Shown here: positions 27,625 through 37,170 of the stretch, piece after piece
Numbering within the stretch: position 1 is the first letter of the stretch
Layout: every line of letters starts with the position of its first letter
Origin: Salinibius halmophilus
GTDB lineage: Bacteria; Pseudomonadota; Gammaproteobacteria; Pseudomonadales; Natronospirillaceae
Reading direction: 5' to 3'
NCBI RefSeq assembly: GCF_003577475.1
Contig: NZ_QPEP01000005.1
Coordinates: 62,001 to 126,000, forward strand
DNA length: 64,000 nt
The notes under the pieces: generated by a model
The model's input: the letters and a program-made list of their open reading frames with translations, nothing else
Told to the model about the DNA's origin: nothing
The model's database searches: none
Translations under genes and position numbers: made by a program

Positions 27625-27639
27625 ACTAAACGGTTTAGT
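27625..27639. promoter_or_regulatory. Putative TetR-type operator between trpB and the regulator
   Basis: ACTAAAC-G-GTTTAGT is a perfect 15-base palindrome with one central base, placed centrally in the 87-base divergent gap. It overlaps candidate -10 regions in both directions (for trpB, TTGTTC and TTAGTT spaced by 17 on the minus strand). Confidence 0.65.
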
Positions 27640-27678
27640 AAAGTTTGAACAAGATCGTTTTTAGAATCAAGTGAAATT

Positions 27679-28167
27679 ATGCCGCAACCAGCAAAAAAAG
27701 ATGTAATTGCCAAGGCTGCCTTGCCTTTATTGCTCGAACTTGGAGTAAAGGGCACATCAATTGATAAAGTTGTTAAAGCCAGTGGTGTTTCCAAGCCCAC
27801 GGTATATAAGCACTTTCCCGATAAATCGGCGCTTGTTGTACATGCCATTTCACTGTGGTTAGGCGAGCAAACCCAGCCAACCATTCATTGCCAAAGCCCT
27901 GAAATCCTACTCGATGAGTTGAGCGAAACCTGGTTAGCGCCAGAGCCATTACGATTGTACGGTTTAATGATGGGCGAGTCGCAACGAGTACCGCAAGCGT
28001 TAGCCTGTTTTATGGAAGGCTTTGACCAACCTTGGCGGGATAAACTGACGGCTTGGTCTAATCAGCTTGGACTCGATGAGCAGCGATTGAACTTTCAAGT
28101 CAGCCACTGGATTATGCAGCGACTGACCCAAACTCACGGGCAAAAGGTTTTAGAGGTCAGTGGTTAG
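27679..28167 (+). CDS. TetR-family transcriptional regulator
   Basis: The 162-residue protein has a TetR helix-turn-helix at residues about 8-52 (GVKGTSIDKVVKASGVSKPT followed by VYKHFPDKSAL). Its C-terminal ligand domain is shorter than the usual 190-210 total. It is transcribed away from trpB and shares a palindromic operator with it, so autoregulation and control of trpBA are likely. The effector is unknown; indole or tryptophan would be obvious candidates but this is inference. It ends overlapping the convergent TIGR02647 gene by 18 bases. Confidence 0.88.
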   Translation: MPQPAKKDVIAKAALPLLLELGVKGTSIDKVVKASGVSKPTVYKHFPDKSALVVHAISLWLGEQTQPTIHCQSPEILLDELSETWLAPEPLRLYGLMMGESQRVPQALACFMEGFDQPWRDKLTAWSNQLGLDEQRLNFQVSHWIMQRLTQTHGQKVLEVSG

Positions 28168-28389
28168 GGCAAAATGAAGTTTTTGTACGTGTTCGGCAAA
28201 CTCTAAGCCGGCATCGGTTAGATAACCGCCATCAATGGCATCTATATAGCCTCGTTTAAACAAGCGCTCGGCAGCATCACGCGTTGCTGGCGGTGCATCG
28301 CTGTGAATTTTAATGCCCGACATACGCGAGTCTGTTGGAAACTGCAGCAGTACATTCATCTCATCAATGGCATGTTGATTAAAACTCAT
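28150..28389 (-). CDS. TIGR02647-family small protein
   Basis: This 79-residue protein matches the conserved gammaproteobacterial family TIGR02647 in layout. An N-terminal helix with EMNVLLQF is followed by GIKIHSDAPPATRDAAERLF and ends DGGYLTDAGLEFAEH. The function is unknown. The GAGAAT-type ribosome site is clear. Its 3' end overlaps the TetR gene on the opposite strand. Confidence 0.8.
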   Translation of the reverse strand: MSFNQHAIDEMNVLLQFPTDSRMSGIKIHSDAPPATRDAAERLFKRGYIDAIDGGYLTDAGLEFAEHVQKLHFALTTDL

Positions 28390-28489
28390 TGTTGCGATTC
28401 TCCTTTGGGTGTTTAGTCACTATAGCAACAACCCGCTGAGGAATGCTGATATAGGGCAACTGGACTGGTTGGTTGTAACAACAGCTAGC

Positions 28490-31400
28490 CTAGTACTCTC
28501 GTTGCCATTGGAACTGAAGTCCACCACTGCCAGATGTTTCACCAGTATACAGCTCGATGTTCGAGTTCGGCGTGATTTGCCACTGCAACGATCCTGTCGT
28601 CGAAGACTCTTCACCAAAGTTGGTGTTAGATTCAACCTGTAAATAGATTTGGTTGCTTAAATACTTGCCAGCCTGCAGTGAGAACCCTGATAGGTTGTCA
28701 TCGCCAAATGTTGGGTTGACGCGCAAGGCATCTAGACCGAAGAAGTCTAGCTCCCCAAGCAGGCCAAGATTTTGCGAAGTTGATCTTAGGCTATTAACCG
28801 CCGCTGCCAGTTCTATGGCCTCAATCGGAGTGAGCGCCTCAATACGTTTACCAAATAACAGTTCAGTGAGGATTTCGTCGCTGCTGCGCTGGCCATCATC
28901 ACTAGACAGCGCCAGTTCGATGCGGTCCTGATTACCCGTGATGCGAAGGTCAACGTTGATATTTGGGCCGGTGTAACGCGCTGTAATGTCGAGATTGATT
29001 TGATTACCTTGTACTTGCACCGTTCCGCTGTTGATTGTGAAGACTTTGCCAAACGCTGTATAGCTTCCGCGAACAATCGAGAATTGTCCGCCCACCACTG
29101 GTGTGCGCAAGCTATCAGTTACCTGAACTTCACCACGAAGCTCGGCGACTAGGCCAATCATATAAAGCTGAGCTCGTTGCTCTGTGCGAGCGGTTACCTG
29201 CCATTGGCCGTTTGGCGCGAAGTCTCCTTCTGTTGTCGTCTCGGATTGATTCGCTTGCGTTTCTTCGACAATGTTTAACTGCGCTACAGCGTTATTGCTT
29301 TCAACTATTCGAATGGTTAGTGGTGCAACATCAATGTCGCCATCAATCGTGAGGTCTTGCCAAAACCCAGACACTCGCAGGCGACCGTCCGCGGTTGCGT
29401 CGATATCAGTGCGCCGAACAAGGCGCGCTTCGTCTGCATTCATGCGGACATCGATAAACGGCTGCCACCAATCTGGCCGTTGATCAGGCCAATTAATGCG
29501 ACCGTTCAATCTAAGGTTGCCGCCATTATCGTCGCGTGCATTTGCTCTAACCTCTACCGCTAACCCTTGCGCAGATAAGTCAAGATCAAGGTCACGTACA
29601 ACACTGCCATAGGTAGCATTGGCATAATAGCCATCTTGGATGCTCGCACTACCTTGCCAACTAGGTGATGCAAGTGTGCCGTTGATATTTAGATCGGCAG
29701 CAAGCAAACCCTGAAAATCCTGTTCAGGCCGATCACGGAAAATGGGGGCTAGCACTGAAGAGTCGCTGCGCACAAATAGGCTTGCCTCAAACGGGTGCTG
29801 TTGCCAATTATCGGCCCAGAGGGCTAATGGTTGTACCGGTGTGGCAATGGTTAATTGGATGCGCTGACCTTTGGAATCGAGTAGTTCGCCAACAAGCTGG
29901 TATTGATTTTGTGTGGTGACCACGGCGCTATTAAGGCGACTATCAAAGCGGCTAGAACGCCAGTTTAACCAACTATTGATCTCTGGTTGAGCGGGTGAGC
30001 CTTGCACACTCAGGCCGCCAAGTAGGCTGCCTTGCAGCTGGCTTTCCTCACCCAGCCAATAGGCTAGCTCGGGAATACGAAATTCACTTTCGATAGCAAG
30101 CGTGTTGTGATTGTAGGTTCCTGTTGCCGAGAGCGCGCCTTGCTCGCCAAAGGCGAGCGAAAGTTGCGTAAGCTGCCAATCATTGGCACTGGCATCGGCC
30201 TCAAGCTCGGCAAGCCATGGAGTATCAAAACTCACCAACATGCCCTCGGCTGTTGCATCAATGCTCAGTTGTGGATTATCTATTGGGCCAGCAATTGTCA
30301 GAGTGCCCTGGCTAGCACCTTGGATATCCTTGGGCAAGTTTATTGCCAAACCACGCAGTAGATCGGCACTGAGCGATTGCCAGGCTAACTCACCGGTTAG
30401 TTGCCGATTGTCTATGCTGGCAGCTAGCTGTGCTTGCGCGCCAGAATAATTTAGCTCGATGCGATGCTGGCTTGAACTTGGCCAGCTGCCCGAACCTTGC
30501 CAATTGAGTCGCAGCGGTTGCTCGGCGACTTGTGCGCTGAGCTGAATTGAGCCGGCCGCATCTAGCTCGTTGTTTTGCCAACGTGTCGTGATGTCACCCG
30601 ATGCAAATATATCGGATAGGCTAACGTTTAGTTGCTCGATATTGGGGACTAAGTTGGGGTTGATGCCAAAGTTGTTTAGCTGGACATCCAGCTCTGCTGA
30701 TAAGGGAGAGAGCTCAAACACCCCGCTGGCTTGGGCATTGCCGTTCTGCACACTGAGATTGTTGAGCTTAAAGGCCTGTAAATCCTGGCTATACAAAGAT
30801 AGCTCTGCAGCAATCGGTTCTCCCATTACAGATGAATTGGCGGATAATTTTGCTGTAACGGCTGGCTGAGTAATCGGGCCACTGCCGGATAACTCACCTG
30901 CAATAGCAAAGGTTAACTCGTTAGGTAGGGCAACAAACTGTCGTACCAGTGTGTCAGCCAGCAACAGGTCATTGGCAGCAAACTCTACATAGTCATCACG
31001 CCAGTTTAGCTTGCCAGTTAAGTCAAGTTGGTTGTTATCTGACTGCAGGGTAGCAGCGTTTAACGTGATCTGGTTAAAGTCGAGCAGGGCGTCGCTAATG
31101 CTGATTTTAATTGGGCTGTTCTGATAACGGCCGAACGCGCTGGCGCCGCCACTGGCGGTCAAGTCGTTAATTTTACCTTGCCAGGTTAGTGCGCCTTGCG
31201 TTGTTAGGGTTAGGTCGCCAGGCCAGGTTTTTACCCAGTAATGCCATTGTTGGTCGGATACGTTTTGCCAATCTAGCGACGCGCTCAGTGTTTGCTCAGC
31301 TATTCGATAATCGCCGCTTAACGATACCAGGCTTTCACCCCAGCGCGCTTGTGCGGTTTCGACGCTAATTACATTGGTATTGGCGGTGGTTTGGCTATAA

Positions 31401-32377
31401 AAGTCCAGTGGTTGTTCGTAGAGCTCGCCAAAAATATCCAAATAGCCGTCAAAGGCTAGCTGTTGCCAACCATTGACCAAATAACCATTAACGCTCAGTT
31501 GGCCGCTAAGCTCGGGAAGCCAGCGCTGTATCGGCGCTAAATCTAGTGCCTCTGCGACGACTCTAAGCTCGCTGTCTTCTGCGCCAATAAAGCCATTTAG
31601 GCTGGCAGGCTGGCCATTTAGCAGTAGGGTGCCGGCATCTATTTGCAGCTGGTCCAACCCAACGGCCAAACTAAGTACGCCGGAAAACTGCCCTTGGTTA
31701 TTTTCCCAGCTACCCTCTAGCTGCTCAATTGCTAGGCGCCAATCCCCGCGCGGGCGCAAATGTCCACTCAAACTGGCCTGCTCGTGCTCGATATTTAACC
31801 AAAACTCATCGCCATCAAGGGTGTGAAAACTGAGGTTAATGTTCTGCTCGTTGACACTTGCGCCGATGCTACCGCGCCCGGCAAAACTTGGCTGATGGGT
31901 AGCAATTGAGCCAGTCAGGCTTATTTGGTTGCCTGAGTTGTTAAGTTGAACCGCAAACTGATTAATCTGCATGCGTGGTAAACTTGCCCAGATGTCAACC
32001 AAACTAGGTAACTGGCTATCACTGCTCGGCGCGTTGGATGTGATCGTTACTTGCTCGATGCGCAGTTGATCGAGTACAAGCCCTTGATTGAGCAACTCAA
32101 ACCAGTGCCAATCAATCTCAAGCTGGTCGATGCTAATATGCTGCTGGGCGTTGGTGACACTTATTTGAGATAACGACCAATGACCTAGGTGAGAAGAGTG
32201 CCCATGGCTAAAGCGAATGGTTTGCCCGGTAAATCTATTGATTAATGCTACTGAGTGCTCCACGAGCTGAATACGCGCGCGTTCGCTGTGATTCAGCCAG
32301 CCCAAGGTGGCGGTTATAATCAGAACCAACAGCAACAGCAGTTGCAAACATTTGATCACTAGCCAACGAACAATCAT
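28490..32377 (-). CDS. tamB: Translocation and assembly module subunit TamB
   Basis: TamB is a large inner-membrane-anchored protein that spans the periplasm and works with TamA in outer-membrane protein assembly and phospholipid transport. The N-terminal anchor is visible (about residues 8-27). A long series of beta-rich AsmA-like repeats follows, then the DUF490 C-terminus with SDDGQRSSDEILTELLFGKR and a terminal SGSGGLQFQWQREY. Length is 1295 (E. coli 1259). The start overlaps the tamA stop as TAATG, as expected for this conserved pair. Confidence 0.95.
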   Translation of the reverse strand: MIVRWLVIKCLQLLLLLVLIITATLGWLNHSERARIQLVEHSVALINRFTGQTIRFSHGHSSHLGHWSLSQISVTNAQQHISIDQLEIDWHWFELLNQGLVLDQLRIEQVTITSNAPSSDSQLPSLVDIWASLPRMQINQFAVQLNNSGNQISLTGSIATHQPSFAGRGSIGASVNEQNINLSFHTLDGDEFWLNIEHEQASLSGHLRPRGDWRLAIEQLEGSWENNQGQFSGVLSLAVGLDQLQIDAGTLLLNGQPASLNGFIGAEDSELRVVAEALDLAPIQRWLPELSGQLSVNGYLVNGWQQLAFDGYLDIFGELYEQPLDFYSQTTANTNVISVETAQARWGESLVSLSGDYRIAEQTLSASLDWQNVSDQQWHYWVKTWPGDLTLTTQGALTWQGKINDLTASGGASAFGRYQNSPIKISISDALLDFNQITLNAATLQSDNNQLDLTGKLNWRDDYVEFAANDLLLADTLVRQFVALPNELTFAIAGELSGSGPITQPAVTAKLSANSSVMGEPIAAELSLYSQDLQAFKLNNLSVQNGNAQASGVFELSPLSAELDVQLNNFGINPNLVPNIEQLNVSLSDIFASGDITTRWQNNELDAAGSIQLSAQVAEQPLRLNWQGSGSWPSSSQHRIELNYSGAQAQLAASIDNRQLTGELAWQSLSADLLRGLAINLPKDIQGASQGTLTIAGPIDNPQLSIDATAEGMLVSFDTPWLAELEADASANDWQLTQLSLAFGEQGALSATGTYNHNTLAIESEFRIPELAYWLGEESQLQGSLLGGLSVQGSPAQPEINSWLNWRSSRFDSRLNSAVVTTQNQYQLVGELLDSKGQRIQLTIATPVQPLALWADNWQQHPFEASLFVRSDSSVLAPIFRDRPEQDFQGLLAADLNINGTLASPSWQGSASIQDGYYANATYGSVVRDLDLDLSAQGLAVEVRANARDDNGGNLRLNGRINWPDQRPDWWQPFIDVRMNADEARLVRRTDIDATADGRLRVSGFWQDLTIDGDIDVAPLTIRIVESNNAVAQLNIVEETQANQSETTTEGDFAPNGQWQVTARTEQRAQLYMIGLVAELRGEVQVTDSLRTPVVGGQFSIVRGSYTAFGKVFTINSGTVQVQGNQINLDITARYTGPNINVDLRITGNQDRIELALSSDDGQRSSDEILTELLFGKRIEALTPIEAIELAAAVNSLRSTSQNLGLLGELDFFGLDALRVNPTFGDDNLSGFSLQAGKYLSNQIYLQVESNTNFGEESSTTGSLQWQITPNSNIELYTGETSGSGGLQFQWQREY

Positions 32378-34152
32378 TAAAACGCTTGTCCTAAGCTGAT
32401 ATACAGTTGATACGGATCCAGTGTTTCATCACTAGATATGGGCACGGCAACATCCACTCGAATGGGCGCAAAGGCAGTAAAATAACGCAGGCCAATGCCG
32501 GCACCATACGACCAAGTATTGTCGAACAATAAGCTGGGTGCATCGGCAATGTTGCCGGCATCAGCAAAAAGGGTCATGCCCCAGTTATCGTTGAACCGGC
32601 CTCTCAATTCAGTTGTGGCCCTAAACGATTGCAAACCTGGAGTGGCTTGTTGGTCACTGCCAATTGACTGGTACTGATAGCCCCGAATACTGCCGCCACC
32701 ACCAAGGCGAAAGCGATCCGACTCTGGGATTCTTGTGCTGTCTTGGGCGTCTGTCCAAATACTGCGCCAGCGACTATCGGTGGCAAATACAATGCTGCGC
32801 CCTAGGCTTTGATAGTTTGACCAGCCAAACTGAGTGCGAAAGAACGAATAGCCATCTTCGCGAATACTGACCACAGGCTCCACCTGCAAGCGGATTCGAT
32901 TGCCGCTGCTAGGGTTAAAATTATTCGGGTTATCGTCGATCACATACGACGCGGGAAACCTCAGTGTTTGATAGACGGTGCGCTGTGCCTCTGCAATCCG
33001 CTCGTCCGTTCGGCGCAGGGCAATACTGTAGCGATAGGTTTCACGCCTTGATGCTTGGCGGTTTAGGGTTGCACTGGTTTCTACAATATGAATTTGGTCT
33101 AGGTCTTGTGCTTGCTCTAACTGTTCAAAGGTATAGGTTGTTGCCAAAATCAGTGTATTCGGCGCTGCCTGAAAGCCTGGTAACGTTAGGGTAATATCGG
33201 AAACGGACTTACGCAGATTAAAGCCCTCAAACATAGAAAACTGCAGCTCGTTTTCTAGTGTCAACCACTGAGCGTAGCCGAACAAGTTTCTATGCTCCCA
33301 ACCCAGCTTAAGGTTAAATGATTCAGTGCTGTCCCAACCAGTTGATGCGTTAAGGGTGCGTGGTGAGCGTTTAATAAACTGGTAGTGTACATCGACACTA
33401 CCGTCGCCTTGGCGAGTCAACTTACGTTGAATCGAGGCGAACAGGTTGGTTTGATAGAGGTTAAGCACGGACTGTTCGATATCGCTGCGTTGGAAGCAGG
33501 CTCCTTGGCGCAGACCTGTTTGCTGCAGCAGATATTCATTGCTCACACCGGCGCCATCGGCAAAGGTTATCCTGCCTATGCGGGACGGATCTTGCGCGTT
33601 CACAATATAGGTAGCCGTCGCCGTTTGCTTGTTGTGATTCAAGCGCACCTCATGGCGAACATTGACCGTAAAAAAACAGTTCTCACTGGCAATTTGGTTA
33701 TTTAATCTTGTTTGCTCACTGAGCACTTCTTCGGTGATAAGAGCAGTATTCGTTTTGACTCGTTGCCAGTCATTTGTGCGCGGTTGCTGTCCTTGCACTG
33801 TAATTTCATTAATAACATATCGCGCGCCCGGGCGAATATCGTATTCAATAAATGCTTCGTCGTTTCCCGGCTCAACAATACGATAACTAACACTAGGGCG
33901 ATAATAGCCTTGCGCGGCGAGTAGCTGGATCACTCGCTCCCGCTCACCGCTGGCCAGACGATTTAAATCAGGCGCGATACCTGTTGCCTGTAGCGCTTTG
34001 CGGTAACGCTTTAAATCGTCGAAAACTTGGTTTTGTAGCTGGCTATCATCGCTGTCGATTACTACCTGATCGCGACGAATATTGGGGACCTCGCTCGCCC
34101 AAGCAAACGCCGATACACTTAATAGAATGATAAAAGCACAGCGTTGCCACAT
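32377..34152 (-). CDS. tamA: Translocation and assembly module subunit TamA
   Basis: TamA is an Omp85-family outer-membrane barrel. A signal peptide (about 1-19, ending AFAWA) precedes three POTRA-type repeats (about 25-270) and a C-terminal barrel. FRLGGGGSIRGYQYQSIG in the barrel contains the conserved RGY motif of loop 6. The C-terminal residue is phenylalanine, the outer-membrane signature. Length is 591 (E. coli 577). Confidence 0.95.
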   Translation of the reverse strand: MWQRCAFIILLSVSAFAWASEVPNIRRDQVVIDSDDSQLQNQVFDDLKRYRKALQATGIAPDLNRLASGERERVIQLLAAQGYYRPSVSYRIVEPGNDEAFIEYDIRPGARYVINEITVQGQQPRTNDWQRVKTNTALITEEVLSEQTRLNNQIASENCFFTVNVRHEVRLNHNKQTATATYIVNAQDPSRIGRITFADGAGVSNEYLLQQTGLRQGACFQRSDIEQSVLNLYQTNLFASIQRKLTRQGDGSVDVHYQFIKRSPRTLNASTGWDSTESFNLKLGWEHRNLFGYAQWLTLENELQFSMFEGFNLRKSVSDITLTLPGFQAAPNTLILATTYTFEQLEQAQDLDQIHIVETSATLNRQASRRETYRYSIALRRTDERIAEAQRTVYQTLRFPASYVIDDNPNNFNPSSGNRIRLQVEPVVSIREDGYSFFRTQFGWSNYQSLGRSIVFATDSRWRSIWTDAQDSTRIPESDRFRLGGGGSIRGYQYQSIGSDQQATPGLQSFRATTELRGRFNDNWGMTLFADAGNIADAPSLLFDNTWSYGAGIGLRYFTAFAPIRVDVAVPISSDETLDPYQLYISLGQAF

Positions 34153-34234
34153 AACCTAAGACTAATCCTTACTGCTTTAATAAACTTTAACACTTGCGGG
34201 TGCGATTGGTAGTAAATAGCTAGAAGTGGATAGT

Positions 34235-34882
34235 TTACTTGTGATGCTGTGGTAACTGCACTAGCTGATAATCCTGGTAGGTCACTGTCTGTTCAGGTTT
34301 GTGACGATAATGGTTCAATAGTTTACCAAGATACGCCGCTGCATCAGGATGTTGCCAAATCTTGTCTCCCGTTGGGCTTATCGGATTGGCGTCGCCTGAT
34401 TGGTTAGAGACATGTATAACCTCATAAAAGCGCTTGTTTTCTTGAACCAATGCTTCGTTTATCAGGCCAAAGTTGAAGTCGTTCAGGCGTTGGCGAACAA
34501 GGTAGCTATGATGAACGGGGCAAACAATCAGCTCAATGGCAAACCGAGATAAGTATTCAATACTCTCGGCAATGAGCTCACCGCCAACACCGGCGATAAT
34601 CACCATTTGCTTGCCATTAAATTGCGCTAGAGGCAGAACGTTAAGGTTTAGCGTGTGGCAGTGCCAAGGTTTGCCGTGGGCATGTTCAATGAGGTTTTGT
34701 TCAAGCGCCTGCATAATGGTTGGCGAGATATCAACAAAGTGGATGCTGGCTTTATTGTGCTGTAATAGCTTATAACCAAGATAACCGTGATCGCAGCAGG
34801 TGTCCCATATATGGTCTAGGTTCTCAGGCACCATATCGTAAATGGTCTGTAAACGCCTGCTTAATTTGGCAAACGCACTCAT
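34235..34882 (-). CDS. trmK: tRNA (adenine22-N1)-methyltransferase family protein, TrmK
   Basis: The product has SAM-binding features of the TrmK family: WDTCCDHGYLGYKLL at motif I, VDISPTIMQALEQNL at motif II, and IIAGVGGELIAE in place of the usual catalytic NPP-type motif. The family methylates N1 of A22 in tRNA in Gram-positive bacteria; the gammaproteobacterial members are less studied. Length is 215. Its start overlaps the UPF0231 stop by four bases, suggesting an operon. Confidence 0.82.
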   Translation of the reverse strand: MSAFAKLSRRLQTIYDMVPENLDHIWDTCCDHGYLGYKLLQHNKASIHFVDISPTIMQALEQNLIEHAHGKPWHCHTLNLNVLPLAQFNGKQMVIIAGVGGELIAESIEYLSRFAIELIVCPVHHSYLVRQRLNDFNFGLINEALVQENKRFYEVIHVSNQSGDANPISPTGDKIWQHPDAAAYLGKLLNHYRHKPEQTVTYQDYQLVQLPQHHK

Positions 34883-35217
34883 TTATGGGTGAGCCAATCT
34901 TCAAGCAATGGCAACAAGTCTTCGCCGCCACAGCCGAACTCATCGCTCGTTGCTTGATAACCTAGGTGCTCAGCTTCTTCATTTAACATGGCGTCGCTAA
35001 CTGGTGCCAAAGTGGCCTCTTGCTGCTGCAAGCGAAACTTGAATTGGCGGCTTTGGTACTGGTAGTCAGTTTGGTTTTCTATTGCAGTAATCACGCTACG
35101 AATAATATTATCGTGCTGGCGCATGTCTTCTAGTAGCCAACGCTTAAACCCTTGTTGCTCGTCGGCGATTTCAATATTGAGCTCACCATCTTCGTCAAAG
35201 AAAATTTGATAATCCAA
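34879..35217 (-). CDS. UPF0231 (YacL-like) family protein
   Basis: The 112-residue acidic protein starts MDYQIFFDEDGELNIEI and ends with FGCGGEDLLPLLEDWL, matching the gammaproteobacterial UPF0231/YacL layout (MDY start, C-terminal CG-EDF/LL motif). No function is known. It sits one base after the hydrolase gene and overlaps trmK. Confidence 0.72.
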   Translation of the reverse strand: MDYQIFFDEDGELNIEIADEQQGFKRWLLEDMRQHDNIIRSVITAIENQTDYQYQSRQFKFRLQQQEATLAPVSDAMLNEEAEHLGYQATSDEFGCGGEDLLPLLEDWLTHK

Positions 35218-36090
35218 CTACACCACTCCTTGTTGCGCAGGCGCATAGTCTACTAATTGGTCAAATGCCTGCTTGCTTGCCCGGCATTTCATTACCCGCC
35301 CATGGCCTTGTTTATCAGCTTTAATCAAGGTGACATGGCTAGCATTGCGGCTAGCGGCTTCACTGACCTCAAAACGGGCTAATCGATCACCGGGATCATG
35401 GACAATAATTGTACTGCCTTGACGGGCTTGCAGCTTTGCAATGGGGTCGATACTTGCCAGTTCAAACTGATACTGTTGGCTGATTTTGGCAGTGACTTGT
35501 TCAAATAAACGCAAGGAATAGCCGGAGCGTTCAATGGTTTGGTACATATTCTCGACATAGTTCAGCACGGGTGCAATTAATAGCACAGGCTTATCGTCTG
35601 CGTCGGCTATACCACTTTGCAGCAGTGCGGCACCGCCCATGCTGTGGGCGATGTAGCCGGCAATATTATGTCCTTTAGCGACTGTTTCTATGGCCTGCAT
35701 AAAAGCTGGCAAATGGGCATACTTGCCTGCGCTTGCGCCATGCCCAAGGTGGTCGAAGGCTAGCGCTGTATAGCCACGACTTGCAATATGTTCCATTAAT
35801 GGAAAAAACTGATGACTCGCACCAGACCAACCATGCGTGAGCAGCCAAACCGGGCCGCTGCCCAAGCAATAGGTCGCGATCTTTCCCTCAGGCCCGTCGA
35901 CAAACTGCTTTTTGATCGCAGCTGGTTCTGAGTTCTTGGCCGGTAAGCGAGTTGGGGTTAATAAAATGCGTTCTGCGGTAGCCAAGGCATGTTGCGGCGC
36001 AATGCGACCATGGAGGAAGCTGCCAAGCGCGATCAAGGCGCGTTGCAGTCGTTGTGTTGGGCCGGTACGAAAATATATTTTGGCGCTCAT
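35218..36090 (-). CDS. Alpha/beta hydrolase
   Basis: The 290-residue protein has the oxyanion segment LLTHGWSGASHQF, the nucleophile elbow AHSMGG, a late Asp in HDPGDR and a catalytic His in KQGHGRVMK. This is a complete Ser-Asp-His set. The N-terminal 50 residues are basic. The substrate is unknown. It is probably the first gene of the unit hydrolase-UPF0231-trmK. Confidence 0.85.
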   Translation of the reverse strand: MSAKIYFRTGPTQRLQRALIALGSFLHGRIAPQHALATAERILLTPTRLPAKNSEPAAIKKQFVDGPEGKIATYCLGSGPVWLLTHGWSGASHQFFPLMEHIASRGYTALAFDHLGHGASAGKYAHLPAFMQAIETVAKGHNIAGYIAHSMGGAALLQSGIADADDKPVLLIAPVLNYVENMYQTIERSGYSLRLFEQVTAKISQQYQFELASIDPIAKLQARQGSTIIVHDPGDRLARFEVSEAASRNASHVTLIKADKQGHGRVMKCRASKQAFDQLVDYAPAQQGVV

Positions 36091-36366
36091 AACTTACCCT
36101 TGCAAACTCGGATTCGCGCGATTTTAGCCTAGGTTGGCTACAACTGCTAATCGCTCATTATTTCTGCCCTTTATATAAAGTATAAAAAATGACAAAAATA
36201 CGAGTTAAATAATACAAAAAGGTAGTAGTTGGAAATATAAATGGCGTTATTAAAAAACCTGTATATAATATCGCCAAATCAACAAAGGTGAACAACCTTC
36301 GAGCAGTTGCCAAAAGGAGCGGCGATTGCCCAAGGGGACTGAGGTTAATTAGTATAGGGAGAAGGG

Positions 36367-36732
36367 ATGAGTATTGATTGGCATAGCAATCGAACCAAGC
36401 AGCGTATTGTGCAGGTCGCTTGTTTCGCACTCGCAACACTGGCTTGTATACCGGTACCCATGGTAGTGCCTGAGTTTCAACAAATGTTTAACTCCTTTGG
36501 CGCCGATCTACCTTGGCTAACAGCTTTATATTTAGGCCATGCCTACGTTTTTTACATACTAGCCGGTATCTTCTTGGTGCTAATCGCCACCAGTTTGATT
36601 AACAAACAGGATGCCTGGGTTCGCCGGCTCAGCGGCATATCAGTCGTGAGCTTACTGCTGGCCATCACACTAGTGATTACTGCGTTAATTGCGTTACAAC
36701 TGCCCATCCATCAGATGGGCAGCCTCAATTAA
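36367..36732 (+). CDS. Small membrane protein of unknown function
   Basis: The 121-residue product has three hydrophobic helices (about 13-32, 52-76 and 87-112). The segment VPEFQQMFNSFGADLPWLTALYL resembles the FxxFGAxLPxxT pattern of several small membrane proteins, but I cannot name the family. A GGGAGAAGGG ribosome region precedes the ATG. The upstream 276-base gap, divergent from the hydrolase, is very AT-rich at 36165-36270 and probably holds promoters. A 9-bp GC-rich stem-loop (36700-36722) lies in the last codons. It has no T-run. Confidence 0.75.
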   Translation: MSIDWHSNRTKQRIVQVACFALATLACIPVPMVVPEFQQMFNSFGADLPWLTALYLGHAYVFYILAGIFLVLIATSLINKQDAWVRRLSGISVVSLLLAITLVITALIALQLPIHQMGSLN

Positions 36733-36741
36733 TGAGACAAC

Positions 36742-37170
36742 TTAACGGCTAGGGTTATTTACGACCGAGGCTGTCATTCTACAGGTACAAGTTTGGCGGC
36801 CTTGATCATCAAAAATATCTATTTGCCAAACCTGTACTGTTTGGCCAACTTTAATCGGGAAAGCCTTGCCCGTAACCATGCCTTGTCGAACGCTGCGCAA
36901 ATGATTGGCGTTAATCTCTAACCCTACCGCCATTTTATCGCGTGGCAACATCATCTGTGCGCCAATACTGGCAAGTGTTTCAGCCAGAACTACATTTGCT
37001 CCACCATGCAGCAAACCAAATGGTTGTTTGGTACGCGCATCAACCGGCATGGTCGCTGTAAGCGTGTTTTCACCTACCTCGGTTATCTTTATGCCAAGTG
37101 TTGATACTAGCGTGCCGTCGCTCATCTGATTAATCGCATCTGTCGTCATTAATTGGACAAACTTATCCAT
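36742..37170 (-). CDS. menI: Hotdog-fold thioesterase, probable DHNA-CoA hydrolase
   Basis: The 142-residue PaaI/YdiI-type hotdog protein carries the motif FGLLHGGANVVLAETLAS (about residues 51-68), in which the glutamate is the usual catalytic residue. Its start overlaps the end of menE by eight bases. The missing step in the men operon is hydrolysis of 1,4-dihydroxy-2-naphthoyl-CoA, the MenI/YdiI reaction, so the context supports this role. The family also includes aryl-CoA thioesterases, so the assignment stays inferential. Confidence 0.82.
   Translation of the reverse strand: MDKFVQLMTTDAINQMSDGTLVSTLGIKITEVGENTLTATMPVDARTKQPFGLLHGGANVVLAETLASIGAQMMLPRDKMAVGLEINANHLRSVRQGMVTGKAFPIKVGQTVQVWQIDIFDDQGRQTCTCRMTASVVNNPSR

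Noticed and set aside
36158-36439. 93-codon minus-strand frame with hydrophobic C-terminus
   Set aside because: It overlaps the start of a better-supported plus-strand gene with a ribosome site. It is AT-rich and probably promoter DNA.
36700-36722. 9-bp GC-rich stem-loop near the end of a small membrane-protein gene
   Set aside because: It lies inside the coding region with no T-run on either strand, so I do not call it a terminator.
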